Shown in pieces: positions 6,957 through 15,324 of a DNA stretch of 35,778 bases (position 1 is its first letter; each line of letters starts with the position of its first letter). The translations under genes were made by a program, and so were the position numbers. This DNA comes from JBGPHT01 sp041484525 (GTDB taxonomy: Bacteria; Acidobacteriota; Terriglobia; Bryobacterales; Bryobacteraceae): assembly GCA_041484525.1 (NCBI GenBank), contig JBGPHT010000074.1, positions 1 through 35,778 on the forward strand, written 5' to 3'. Below the pieces are notes generated by a model. That model saw nothing but the letters and a program-made list of their open reading frames with translations. It was not told the origin of the DNA and ran no database searches.

Positions 6957-8263
6957 ACTTCCAGCTTCCACGGTGCGCGGTACTTCACCTTCAGGTATGG
7001 CTTGACGGCTGCCTGTTTCACCGTGAACGCCTTGTCGTCCCAGTCGAGAGTCATGCCGTGCCGCATGGCCAGATTCGCCAGCAGGCACGTGGTCGTGCTG
7101 CGGACGCAGGTCTCGATCTCGCTGATCGGTTTCTCGCGCGAGCGGACGCACGCCAGGAAGTTGTTCCAGTGCGGCACGTTCATGTCGGCCCACTCGCGGC
7201 GCTTCTCCTCGACGGGTTCCGAGCCCTTTTCATTGGGGAAGATCCAGTAGCCCGAGCGGTTCACCATCAGGGTCGCCTTGGCGCCGTGGAACGCGGTGCC
7301 GTACGTCTGGCCGTACATCGGATAGGGGCTGCAGGTGCGGCTCTCGTACGACCCGATGAATCTCGGATAGCGGTACGTCACCAGCATCGTGTCGGGCGTC
7401 TCCAGATTGTCGGTGACGTAAAACTTGCCGCCTTGCGCCGCTACCGAGGTGGGCATCGCCTCATCGAACGCGAACTGGACGATGTCGAGCAGATGGACGC
7501 CCCAATCCGTCATGGCGCCGCCGGCGTAGTCCCAGAAGTAGCGGAAGGTCGACCAACGCTCGGGCGCGACGCCCCAGCGGTTGGCGTTGAACGGTCGCTT
7601 CGGCGCCGGTCCCAGCCACAGGTCCCAATCGAGGCCGGCGGGCGGCTCGGAATCAGGTGGATTGCCGTAACCCTCGGGCTTGCTCGATGAGGTCTGGAAG
7701 GTGCGGCAGAACGTGATATCGCCCAGGTCGCCGCTCTTGACGATGTCGCGCGCTTTCTGGAAAAAGCGGCCCGAGCGCTGCATGGTTCCGGCCTGCACCA
7801 CCCGCTTGTACTTGCGCGCCGCCTCCACCATTTTCACGCCCTCGTCCACGTAGACGGAAGCCGGCTTTTCCACGTAGACGTCCTTGCCCGCCTTGCAGGC
7901 CTCGACGGTCATATAAGGATGCCAGTGGTCGGGGGCGGCGATGCAAACGGCATCCACCGATTTGTCGGCCAGGATCTGGCGGAAGTCTTTCACCGCCTTG
8001 ACACCGTCGAAGCCCAGCTTTTTCGCCTGCGCCTCGGCTCGTTCCAGCGCTGGCTGGTAGACGTCGCACACGGCCGTGATCTCGACGCCCGGGACTTTGG
8101 CGGCGTACCCGATATTGCCCGAACCCATCCGTCCGACCCCGATGAAGGCGACATTCACCTTGTCGTTGGCGCCTCGTAAGTTGCCGGTGAATAGGGAAGT
8201 CGTCAGGGCCGCCCCGCCGGCGGTCCTGAGAAAGGTTCTGCGGTCGGTGGACTCCTGTGCCAT
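6953..8263 (-). CDS. Tat-exported Gfo/Idh/MocA family oxidoreductase
   Basis: 436 residues. The N-terminus has a twin-arginine signal: R8-R9-T-F-L-R13 followed by the weakly hydrophobic AGGAALTTSLFTG. The Rossmann fold follows: VAFIGVGRMGSGNIG binds NAD(P), then AVCDV, IAAPDHWHPYM and the catalytic-lysine motif YVEKPASV. The C-terminal half (SWVHLLD-type region, DWGVHLLDIVQFAF) is the usual substrate-binding sheet. Exported Gfo/Idh proteins are common in Acidobacteriota and Planctomycetota and are thought to act on sugars or glycosides in the periplasm using a pre-bound cofactor; the substrate here is unknown. It is transcribed away from the haem-motif gene, with 176 bases between the two starts. 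Confidence 0.93.
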   Translation of the reverse strand: MAQESTDRRTFLRTAGGAALTTSLFTGNLRGANDKVNVAFIGVGRMGSGNIGYAAKVPGVEITAVCDVYQPALERAEAQAKKLGFDGVKAVKDFRQILADKSVDAVCIAAPDHWHPYMTVEACKAGKDVYVEKPASVYVDEGVKMVEAARKYKRVVQAGTMQRSGRFFQKARDIVKSGDLGDITFCRTFQTSSSKPEGYGNPPDSEPPAGLDWDLWLGPAPKRPFNANRWGVAPERWSTFRYFWDYAGGAMTDWGVHLLDIVQFAFDEAMPTSVAAQGGKFYVTDNLETPDTMLVTYRYPRFIGSYESRTCSPYPMYGQTYGTAFHGAKATLMVNRSGYWIFPNEKGSEPVEEKRREWADMNVPHWNNFLACVRSREKPISEIETCVRSTTTCLLANLAMRHGMTLDWDDKAFTVKQAAVKPYLKVKYRAPWKLEV

Positions 8264-8323
8264 GCACTTGTTGTATCAGGTTTTGCGTAGGGGCGGAGGT
8301 ACAGTCTCAATCCGAAAAAGAGC

Positions 8324-8352
8324 TTGCGCCTCGGTCCGACACAGCGTATACT
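8324..8352 (+). promoter_or_regulatory. Sigma70-like promoter for the secreted haem-motif protein
   Basis: TTGCGC (8324-8329) and TATACT (8347-8352) are spaced by 17 bases. Transcription would start near 8359, leaving a leader of about 80 bases that is unusually AT-rich (8357-8420) for this genome, with several TAATTT/AATTA repeats. No riboswitch-like fold or clear Shine-Dalgarno sequence was recognised in the leader. Confidence 0.55.
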
Positions 8353-8439
8353 CCATTCTTATTTAATTTCTAATTTAATTAGTTACAAAAAGCGAGCCAT
8401 AATTCTTACTAAGTAATTCACAGAATTGGACGGCGTGTC

Positions 8440-9912
8440 ATGAAAACTAGAACTGTACAGGTAAGGGGATGGCTGTGCGCCATTGCTGCCATCGGAATAC
8501 TCTTCGGTGCCCTGGGCATCGCGGCGGTTGAAACCACAACGGTCTCCAAAGACCCGTTCCTAACCAACAACGGCTTAATCCCGAAGCCAGCTCAATATAA
8601 GGGGCCATTGTTCAAGCTGAGCCACAACTGGCCGGCGAAGCCATTGCCGCCGCTCACGAATCCGCCATGGTTGAAGGCAATCGGGGGCGGTCCGATCAAC
8701 AAGACGAATGCTGCGACGTATGTGGCCGCGCTCAAGGATTACGTCACCCCCAACGCCCGCAAACTGATTCTCGACTACCAGAACTGGGACGCGGACCAGG
8801 CGCACTGGTATACGGAGCCATGGCTCGGTTCGCTGCGCGAGAGCATTCACGGGACTTATCCCGCCGGCACGTTCCCGCCGGATGTCTTTCCGGGCACGGG
8901 GTTGAAGGTCACGTTCGACACGCACGTGCTGACTTACTACGACGAGCGGGCGGCTCATACGTTGTACAAAGTGTGGGGCGGCGCGGCCAAGCAACCGGAC
9001 GTCAAGACGGCCAACTTCCAGTTCGACGAAGGCTCCGTGGTCGTGAAGGCGGCAATGTTTGTCTCGGACGATCCGAAAGTACAGACCAACTGGTGGCCGG
9101 CAACCGACGGCGCGGCACCCTGGCCGCTGTTCCTGGGAGTCCCGGAAGTCACGCCGGGCGCCACCACGGTCTTGACCAGTTATGTGATGCAGTTCGACCT
9201 GATCGTGAAGGATTCGGTCGCGGCGCCCAAGACAGGCTGGGTCTTTTCCACCTTGGTTTACGACACCGGCGCCCGCGGCGATGCGTGGGACAAGATGGTG
9301 CCGCTGGGCGCCATGTGGGGCAACGACCCGGGGGTGAACTCCGAAGTGCAGCCCCCGCCGCCGCTTCAGGAGACCTGGATCAATCCCAATGCGCCCAAGT
9401 ATTCTACGCAGACGCTAGGTTGGGGCGGACGGCTTTCCGGTCCGAACGACGGGGCGCGAAACGACATTCAGGTGGGAACCACGGTCATGAAAAATCAACC
9501 GGACTCGTCGTGTATGAGCTGCCATGGGCCCGCGCAATGGCAGCCCGAGCAGCACAAAATGCTATCGTTCCTGCTGCCTTCGTATCCGAATCCCAATCCG
9601 GGGCCGCCGTTCAAACCATGTCCCAACGGCAAGCCCACCGACCCTTATATCTGTTCGCCGGCTCCGGGTTCCGCCGTTTGGTCGAATTGGTTCCAGGACC
9701 GCAATGGGACGCAGCCGCAGGATCCCGGGACGGGGTCGATCGCAACCGACTACGACATGGTGTTCGCGTTCAAAACGCTTCCTATGTGGTGGAAGGCCAT
9801 GGGTCCGGCCGGTCAGCCGATGCCCTTCACTACCCGGCAAATCCGCCGTGGCGCGCTGCCGCCGAAGGAGTTCAACGACTACACGGGGGCTCCCTTGAAA
9901 CCGCCAAAATAG
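8440..9912 (+). CDS. Secreted protein of unknown function with one c-type haem motif
   Basis: 490 residues from ATG 8440. A signal peptide is clear (basic start, then LCAIAAIGILFGALGIAA). The mature protein is rich in Trp, Pro and Gly. A single CxxCH motif, C358-M-S-C-H362 in SSCMSCHGPAQW, is the standard site for covalent haem attachment after export, so a periplasmic mono-haem cytochrome is likely. The next methionines and histidines (for example H373-K-M) could supply the distal ligand. The long N-terminal region (about 40-330) has beta-rich character, with repeated segments such as FDTHVLTYY, NFQFDEGSVVVKAAMF and TSYVMQFDLIVKD. I do not recognise a named family. A palindrome and a Pal-type lipoprotein gene follow. 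Confidence 0.8.
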   Translation: MKTRTVQVRGWLCAIAAIGILFGALGIAAVETTTVSKDPFLTNNGLIPKPAQYKGPLFKLSHNWPAKPLPPLTNPPWLKAIGGGPINKTNAATYVAALKDYVTPNARKLILDYQNWDADQAHWYTEPWLGSLRESIHGTYPAGTFPPDVFPGTGLKVTFDTHVLTYYDERAAHTLYKVWGGAAKQPDVKTANFQFDEGSVVVKAAMFVSDDPKVQTNWWPATDGAAPWPLFLGVPEVTPGATTVLTSYVMQFDLIVKDSVAAPKTGWVFSTLVYDTGARGDAWDKMVPLGAMWGNDPGVNSEVQPPPPLQETWINPNAPKYSTQTLGWGGRLSGPNDGARNDIQVGTTVMKNQPDSSCMSCHGPAQWQPEQHKMLSFLLPSYPNPNPGPPFKPCPNGKPTDPYICSPAPGSAVWSNWFQDRNGTQPQDPGTGSIATDYDMVFAFKTLPMWWKAMGPAGQPMPFTTRQIRRGALPPKEFNDYTGAPLKPPK

Positions 9913-9943
9913 GGTTAGGGGCCCGGTGCAGGAACACCTCCAC

Positions 9944-9978
9944 TGCGAAATACTCCGCGGAGTGTATTGTATTTCGCA
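9944..9978. promoter_or_regulatory. Perfect 10-base-arm inverted repeat before the Pal gene
   Basis: TGCGAAATAC (9944-9953) and GTATTTCGCA (9969-9978) are perfectly complementary with a 15-base loop. A second, offset palindrome CTCCGCGGAG occupies 9953-9962. It lies 31 bases after the haem-protein stop and 39 bases before the Pal ATG. There is no T-run, so a simple intrinsic terminator is unlikely; a repressor operator or an RNA leader structure is more plausible. Confidence 0.5.
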
Positions 9979-10017
9979 TGTAAAGACGATATGTATTTGT
10001 TGGAGGCATATCGACAC

Positions 10018-10614
10018 ATGAAACGACATCGCGATCTGGTCCTGATCGGTATCGCGACCCTAACCCTGGTTGCCGCCGGCTGCGCCAAGAAGGCACCGAT
10101 TGCAAAGGACACCGCGCCGCCACCACAGCCGGTGATCGCGGATCGGACGCCGGCGCGGGCCGAAACGCCGGCTCCGCGTGCGAACACGCCGACCCCGGTG
10201 GCCGAAGAGAGGCCGCCGTCACGGTTCCCGGATGCGGCCACGCGCAAACGGATCGACGAACTGCTGGCAAGGATCGAGGACGCCTACTTCGACTACGACA
10301 AGCACACCCTGCGTACGGACGCTATCAAGACGCTGGAAACCGACTCCAGGGAACTGCGGGACATTATCGTGCAGTACCCGGATTACAAGCTGACGATCGA
10401 GGGCCATGCGGATGAGCGCGGCTCGGCCGAATACAATATGATGCTCGGGCAAGCGCGCGCCGAGTCGGCCAAGAAGTATCTGGTCGGGGTGGGTATCCCG
10501 TCCGATCAGTTGGGCATGATCAGCTACGGCAAGGAGAAGCCGGCCTGTCAGGAGCACGATGAGGCCTGCTGGCAGAAGAATCGGCGCATTCATATCGTAG
10601 CCATGGCGAAATAG
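10018..10614 (+). CDS. pal: Peptidoglycan-associated lipoprotein (OmpA-family)
   Basis: 198 residues from ATG 10018, chosen because it starts the signal peptide; GGAGG lies at 10002-10006. The lipoprotein signal ends at C22 (VAAGC), so the mature protein should be lipid-anchored in the outer membrane. A Pro/Ala-rich linker (about 25-75) leads to the OmpA-like domain (about 85-195): YFDYDKHTLR, TIEGHADERGSAEYN, ARAESAKKYL and NRRIHI are the conserved peptidoglycan-binding segments of Pal. Pal tethers the outer membrane to the wall as part of the Tol-Pal system, but no tol genes are near, so this is an isolated or paralogous copy. The symbol reflects domain type rather than proven orthology. 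Confidence 0.86.
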   Translation: MKRHRDLVLIGIATLTLVAAGCAKKAPIAKDTAPPPQPVIADRTPARAETPAPRANTPTPVAEERPPSRFPDAATRKRIDELLARIEDAYFDYDKHTLRTDAIKTLETDSRELRDIIVQYPDYKLTIEGHADERGSAEYNMMLGQARAESAKKYLVGVGIPSDQLGMISYGKEKPACQEHDEACWQKNRRIHIVAMAK

Positions 10615-10641
10615 CGAGGCTGGCGCGCGATAATCGTTTGG

Positions 10642-11349
10642 ATGACTGACTATCGCGCGATCGAACAGAAGATCCAGCATTTGCTCGGCGGCCCGCGGCG
10701 GCCGGTGGCCATTACGTTCACCGATACGCCGCCCGCGGGTGTCGAGAAGTTCTCGGGCGCCGAGCCCTCGTCCTGCTCCTTCTGGCGGATTGCCGCCGGC
10801 GGGCGCGTCTTTTACACCGTTGCCGCCGACCATCAGAACTGCCCCATCGGCGGGTACACCCACAATTCCCTCGATCCGGCACGCATGCCGGAACTGCAGC
10901 AGACGCTGGAACTGATGGGCAGCATCGGATACATCCGGATGGAAGAGATTCCGGGCGTGTTCCAGTTGCCCCAATCCCCCAACGCCGTGGTCTACGCCCC
11001 GTTGAGTGAGACACCTGTCGATCCGTCCGTCGTGCTGGCGGCCGGCAGGCCGGCGCGAATCATGATGCTGGCGGAAGCGGCCACGCGTGCGGGCGCCATG
11101 TCCAGCCTGCCGCTCCTCGGCCGGCCCACCTGCATGGCGATCCCGGCCGCCCTGGCCAACGGCGCCGTCGCCAGCTCGGGCTGCATCGGTAACCGCGTCT
11201 ACACCGAAATCGGCGACGACGAGATGTACGTCGTCCTTCGCGGAGCCGATCTGGAGCGCATCGCGGCCGAGATCGACACCATCCAATCGGCCAACGCGAC
11301 CCTCACGCAATATCACCAGGAACGGCGGCGCACCCTGACCGCAGTGTAG
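10642..11349 (+). CDS. DUF169 domain protein
   Basis: 235 residues. The N-terminus YRAIEQKIQHLLGGPRRPVAI and the cysteine-containing segments (C45 in SSCSFW, C67 in NCPIGG, another in RPTCMAIP and one in SSGCIGNR) match the DUF169 (COG2043) family, found in bacteria and archaea. These cysteines may bind a metal or cluster, but the family function is unknown. No signal peptide or membrane segment is seen. There is no Shine-Dalgarno sequence. Instead GATAAT at 10629-10634 ends seven bases before ATG 10642, suggesting its own near-leaderless promoter rather than cotranscription with pal, whose stop is 27 bases upstream. Confidence 0.86.
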   Translation: MTDYRAIEQKIQHLLGGPRRPVAITFTDTPPAGVEKFSGAEPSSCSFWRIAAGGRVFYTVAADHQNCPIGGYTHNSLDPARMPELQQTLELMGSIGYIRMEEIPGVFQLPQSPNAVVYAPLSETPVDPSVVLAAGRPARIMMLAEAATRAGAMSSLPLLGRPTCMAIPAALANGAVASSGCIGNRVYTEIGDDEMYVVLRGADLERIAAEIDTIQSANATLTQYHQERRRTLTAV

Positions 11350-11408
11350 GGATCCATCCAGAAGCTCCCGGGCGGTCTTTTCTATAATGGAAGCAGCGGG
11401 AGGCGAGC

Positions 11409-11792
11409 ACGCAAAATACGATCCTGGCGGTGGACGACGACCGCGCCATTCTCGAATTGCTCGACCAGACGCTGCAAGCGGCCGGTTACCGGGTGCTGCT
11501 CGCCGACAGCGGCTGGAAGGCCGTCCAGGTGTACGAAAACAGCCCGGAGCCCATCCAGTTGCTGCTCACCGACGTGATCATGCCTGACCTTACGGGCCCG
11601 GTTCTGGCGGAACGGCTTCGCGCCCGCCAGCCCGATCTGCGGGTGCTCTTCATTTCCGGGTTCCATGACGCCGACCTGGTGCAGCGGTTCGTCAGCATCC
11701 GCGGCTTTACGCTGCTGCCCAAACCGTTTGCCGTCGCGGCGCTGCTGCGCGTGGTCGAGGAATCGCTCGAAGGCGTTACTCCTCTATCTTGA
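11409..11792 (+). CDS. Single-domain response regulator (CheY-like receiver), apparent ACG start
   Basis: A complete receiver fold: NTILAVDDD at beta-1 with the acidic pocket, LLLTDVIMPD with the phospho-acceptor Asp at beta-3, LFISG with the Ser/Thr position at beta-4 and LLPKPF with the conserved Lys at beta-5. No output domain follows. No ATG or GTG lies in frame before beta-1, because a TAA at 11385-11387 closes the frame. A GGGAGG Shine-Dalgarno at 11398-11403 is ideally placed for ACG at 11409. The next start, GTG 11430, would remove most of beta-1 and lacks a ribosome binding site. A TATAAT at 11383-11388 is a likely -10. ACG may be a true rare start or a damaged ATG. It ends 17 bases inside the convergent oxidoreductase gene. 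Confidence 0.8.
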   Translation, partial: TQNTILAVDDDRAILELLDQTLQAAGYRVLLADSGWKAVQVYENSPEPIQLLLTDVIMPDLTGPVLAERLRARQPDLRVLFISGFHDADLVQRFVSIRGFTLLPKPFAVAALLRVVEESLEGVTPLS

Positions 11793-12786
11793 CCAACTGC
11801 TTGCCGATGTTGCAGCCCTGCATCATACGGATGAAAGCCCGCGGAGTGTTCTCCAGGCCCTCGACCACATCCTCGCGATACTTGATCTTCTTTTCGCGCA
11901 GCCACGTGGAGAGCTCGCGCAGTCCATCGTCGAACCGGTCCGAGAACTGATTGACGAGGAATCCCTCGACCTTCGCCTGCTTGGCGACCAGTTGGCCGAG
12001 CCAGCGCGGGCCCATATCCGGCTTCACTGCGTTGTATTGCGAGATTTGCCCGCAGACGGACACGCGCGCGCGGGTGTTGATCAGACCGATCGCGGCGTCG
12101 GTGATGGCGCCGCCCACGTTGTCGAAGTAGACGTCGATGCCGTTGGGGCAGAGCGGCTTGAGACGGGCGGTGTAATCGGAAGTTTCCTTATAGTTGAAAC
12201 CGGCGTCGAAGCCCAGGTCGCTCGTAATGTAGCGGATCTTCTCGGGGCTGCCGGCGATGCCGATTGTGCGGCAGCGCTTGATCCGGGCAATCTGGCCGAC
12301 CAGCGATCCGACCGCGCCGGCCGCGCCCGAAATCACTACCGTCTCGCCCGGCTGCGGGTGGCAAATGTCCAGCAGACCGAAGTAGGCGGTCAGCCCCGGC
12401 ATGCCGAGCACGTAGAGCGCGGTGCTGATGGGAGCGGCGTTGGGGTCGAGCTTACGCAGCGTCTTGGCGGGAGCGGCGGCGTAATCCTGCCATCCGAGCA
12501 TACCTTCCACGATGTCGCCTGGCGCCAGCCGCGGGTCGTTCGATTCCACCACCCGGCCCACCGCGCCCCCGATCATCACCTCTCCCGGCTGAATACCCCT
12601 GGCGTAGGAATTCCGCCCGCTGATCCGTCCGCGCATGTAGGGGTCGACCGAGAGATAGAGCGTGCGGACTAGCGCCTCACCAGCGCCGGCATGGGGGAGC
12701 GGCGATTCCATCAGCCGGAAATCCGATTCCTGCGGCATGCCGACGGGCGCCGCCGCCAGCGTGATCTGCCGATTCACTGGGGGCAC
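11776..12786 (-). CDS. NADP-dependent MDR-family oxidoreductase (CurA/leukotriene B4 dehydrogenase-like)
   Basis: 336 residues from GTG 12786. Family motifs in order are TLYLSVDPYMRGR, GEVMIGGAVGRVV, LGMPGLTAYFGL, the NADP-binding VVISGAAGAVGSLVGQIAR, then VYFDNVGG and VCGQISQYN. There are no zinc-ligand cysteines in the usual alcohol dehydrogenase places, matching the zinc-independent MDR branch that reduces carbon-carbon double bonds of enones. It is cytoplasmic and likely detoxifying; the natural substrate is unknown. A TAGTCT (12798-12793) ends six bases before the GTG, in line with other near-leaderless starts here. Confidence 0.92.
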   Translation of the reverse strand: MPPVNRQITLAAAPVGMPQESDFRLMESPLPHAGAGEALVRTLYLSVDPYMRGRISGRNSYARGIQPGEVMIGGAVGRVVESNDPRLAPGDIVEGMLGWQDYAAAPAKTLRKLDPNAAPISTALYVLGMPGLTAYFGLLDICHPQPGETVVISGAAGAVGSLVGQIARIKRCRTIGIAGSPEKIRYITSDLGFDAGFNYKETSDYTARLKPLCPNGIDVYFDNVGGAITDAAIGLINTRARVSVCGQISQYNAVKPDMGPRWLGQLVAKQAKVEGFLVNQFSDRFDDGLRELSTWLREKKIKYREDVVEGLENTPRAFIRMMQGCNIGKQLVKIEE

Positions 12787-12888
12787 GAACCTAGACTACC
12801 ATCGGCCCCCGCAATGCCAGATGGCTGGCTGTGCGCCCTAGCACGCGCGTCGAGCCCGGACGGCTTGGATTGGTTAAGATATGGACCA

Positions 12889-14274
12889 ATGATGCGGCGG
12901 TTGGGGTTGTTGGTGTGTCTCGCGAGCGCCGCGTGGTCCCAGGAAACGCTGGGTGCGCGCGCGCAGCGTTACTTCGTCGATCTACTACGGATCGACAGTT
13001 CCAACCCGCCCGGCCGTGAAACCAAAGTTGCCGAATACCTGAAACGAGTGGTCGAGGCGGAAGGCATCGCGTGCGAACTGCTGGGTCCCGATCCTGCCCG
13101 GCTCAATTTTGTGGCGCGGCTGATCGCGGCATCCGGCGGAAATTCCGGAGTGCGTCCGCTGCTGCTGATGGCGCACACGGACGTGGTGCCGGCGGAGCGG
13201 GCGCAATGGACGGCGCCGCCATTTTCGGGCGAGCTGCGTGACGGATTTCTATATGGCCGTGGGGCGCTTGACGACAAATCGCTGCTGGCGGCCGAATTGG
13301 CAGTGCTGGTCGAACTGAAGCGCAAAGGCACAACGCTGGCGCGCGATGTCATCCTACTGGCGGAGGCCGACGAGGAAGAAGGCTCGACCGGAGCGCAATG
13401 GATGGGGCGCAACGCGTGGAAGAAGATCGACGCGGAGTTCGCGCTCAACGAAGGCGGTTACGCCATGGACGTCCCGTCGGGCACGCGCATCTATGAGGTG
13501 CAGACGGCGGAGAAGGTGCCGTCGCCGGTGGTGGTGCGGGCAGGGGGGACGGCGGGACATGGCTCGCTGCCGCGGCCGGATAACGCCGTGGTGCGAGTGG
13601 CGCGCGCGCTGGTGAAACTGGCCGACGCCGATCAACCGGTGCGCCTCAACACCACCACGCGTCGCTATCTCAAGGAGATGTCGAAGATCGACGAGTATAC
13701 CTGGGTGGCGCCGCTGGCGCCGCGGCTCGAACGCTGGCAGACGGCGATCCCGGCGGCCAACGAGATCCGCGGCCGAGACCCCGAACTGGACGCGCAGTTG
13801 CGGACTACCATCTCGCCGGACGTGATGCACGCGGGCACTGTGGTCAACGTGATCCCCGCCGTGGTGGAGGCGAAGGTGGATGTGCGGCGGCTGCCGAATG
13901 AGACGCGGGAAGAGGTGCTATTCCGGTTGCGTAAGATCGTCAACGACAGCCAGGTGGAGGTGTCGTTCGTGCCCGGTCACGATATGCCCGCGACGGAGCC
14001 GAGTTCGCTTTCGACGGCGCTGTATCGCACGATGGAGAAAGTATTCGCGGCCTCGGCCGCCCGGACGCTGGTGGTTCCTTACATGCAGCGCGGCGCCACC
14101 GACGGCGCGTTTCTGCGGCAGAAGGGGATGGCGGTTTACGGCGTGCCCCTGTTCATCCGCGAGGACCGCGAGAACCGCGCGCACGGCAATGACGAGCGGA
14201 TGTCGCCGGGCGTGCTGCAAGCGGGCACGGAATTACTCTGGAAGATTGTGGCCGGTGTTGCAGCGAGGCAGTAG
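12889..14274 (+). CDS. Secreted M20-family metallopeptidase
   Basis: 461 residues from ATG 12889 (ATG 12892 is equally possible). The frame is open upstream, but this start gives a short signal peptide, RRLGLLVCLASAAWSQ. The M20 metal site is present: H96 in MAHTDVVP, D128 in YGRGALDDK and the E162-E163 pair in ADEEEGSTGA, with a later metal His in the HGSLPRPDN and AHGNDERMS segments. A dimerisation-like lid domain sits in the middle (about 210-330). Members are zinc carboxypeptidases, dipeptidases or deacylases; the exact substrate cannot be read. TAAGAT at 12875-12880 ends eight bases before the start and no Shine-Dalgarno is seen. The frameshifted serine hydrolase starts 19 bases after its stop. 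Confidence 0.92.
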   Translation: MMRRLGLLVCLASAAWSQETLGARAQRYFVDLLRIDSSNPPGRETKVAEYLKRVVEAEGIACELLGPDPARLNFVARLIAASGGNSGVRPLLLMAHTDVVPAERAQWTAPPFSGELRDGFLYGRGALDDKSLLAAELAVLVELKRKGTTLARDVILLAEADEEEGSTGAQWMGRNAWKKIDAEFALNEGGYAMDVPSGTRIYEVQTAEKVPSPVVVRAGGTAGHGSLPRPDNAVVRVARALVKLADADQPVRLNTTTRRYLKEMSKIDEYTWVAPLAPRLERWQTAIPAANEIRGRDPELDAQLRTTISPDVMHAGTVVNVIPAVVEAKVDVRRLPNETREEVLFRLRKIVNDSQVEVSFVPGHDMPATEPSSLSTALYRTMEKVFAASAARTLVVPYMQRGATDGAFLRQKGMAVYGVPLFIREDRENRAHGNDERMSPGVLQAGTELLWKIVAGVAARQ

Positions 14275-14293
14275 CCCGATCGAAGGAGACCGC

Positions 14294-15324
14294 ATGCTGG
14301 TTCGAAAACGAATCGCCGCTTTCCTGTTCATCCTGGCGCCCCTGTTGGCCGGCCAGGTCGACGACATCGTCAAGGCCGAGATGGCGCGGCAGCACATTCC
14401 CGGTGTCGCTATCGCGGTGATGAAGGACGGGCGCGTGATTCGCTCCGCCGGGTACGGGATGGCCAACCTCGAGCTGAACGTGGCGGTGACGCCGCGGGCG
14501 GCGTTCAAGATCGGATCCATCAGCAAACAGTTTCTGGCATCGGGCATCATGATCCTGGCGCAGGACGGGAAACTTCGCGTGACGAACAAAGTTTCGCAAT
14601 ACCTTCCGGACGCGCCGTCCGCCTGGCGCGGCGTCACGCTGCGGCACCTGATGAGCCATACCGGCGGGCTGACGTGCGAAGGGCCGGGATTCGACCCGCT
14701 GAAGGAGCAGCCCGACATCCAGGTGATCCGCAGCGCGTACGCGGTCTGCTGGTCTTCGAGCCGGGCGCCCGGTGGCAGTACTCGAACATCGGATTCTTCA
14801 CGCTGGCCGAGATCGTGAGCCGCGTGGCGGCAAAGCCATGGGTGGATTTTCTGGACGAGCGGATCCTCCGCCGCTTGCAAATGACCGCAACCCGCACCAC
14901 CACGTGGCGCGAGATGGTTCCCAACCGCGCCGACGGCTACGTGTGGGACAACGGCGTGCAGCGTAATGCGCCCGAGAATCGCGCGCTGCGTCCGAGCGGC
15001 GCGTTTCTTTCGACAGTGGAAGATCTGGCGAAGTGGGACGCGGCGCTCGAGACCGATGCACCACTGAAAAAAGCCACGCGCGAGCAGATGTGGACGGCTG
15101 TCACGTTGAACGACGGCAAGACTTCGGGCTACGGCTACGGGTGGGAGGTGCAGACGCGCGCCGGCAAGCGCAGCGTGCACCACGGCGGATCGCTGCCCGG
15201 CTTCCGCGCCCATTTCGCGCGCTTCCCCGGCGACCAAGTAAAGCCGGAGCAGATCCTCTGGCAACTCGCCGCCGTGTGGCTGCCGGGAGTGGATCAGGGG
15301 CCGGCAAACGGCTGGGCCAATTAG
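14294..15324 (+). pseudogene. Frameshifted beta-lactamase-family (class C-like) serine hydrolase
   Basis: Begins at ATG 14294 with an AAGGAG at 14283-14288 and a signal peptide. The first frame carries IPGVAIAVMKDGRV, the nucleophile motif S75-I-S-K78 and LRHLMSHTGGL, then loses homology near 14743. The next frame resumes at once with LLVFEPGARWQYSN, containing the YxN motif, and continues to VHHGGSLPGF, which stands for the third (KTG-like) motif. One missing base around 14743-14746 explains this; adding it gives 344 codons in all. The C-terminus after FARFPGD also looks short of the usual beta-strand. It was probably a D-aminopeptidase or esterase-like periplasmic enzyme. Inactivation or a sequencing error are both possible. 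Confidence 0.83.
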
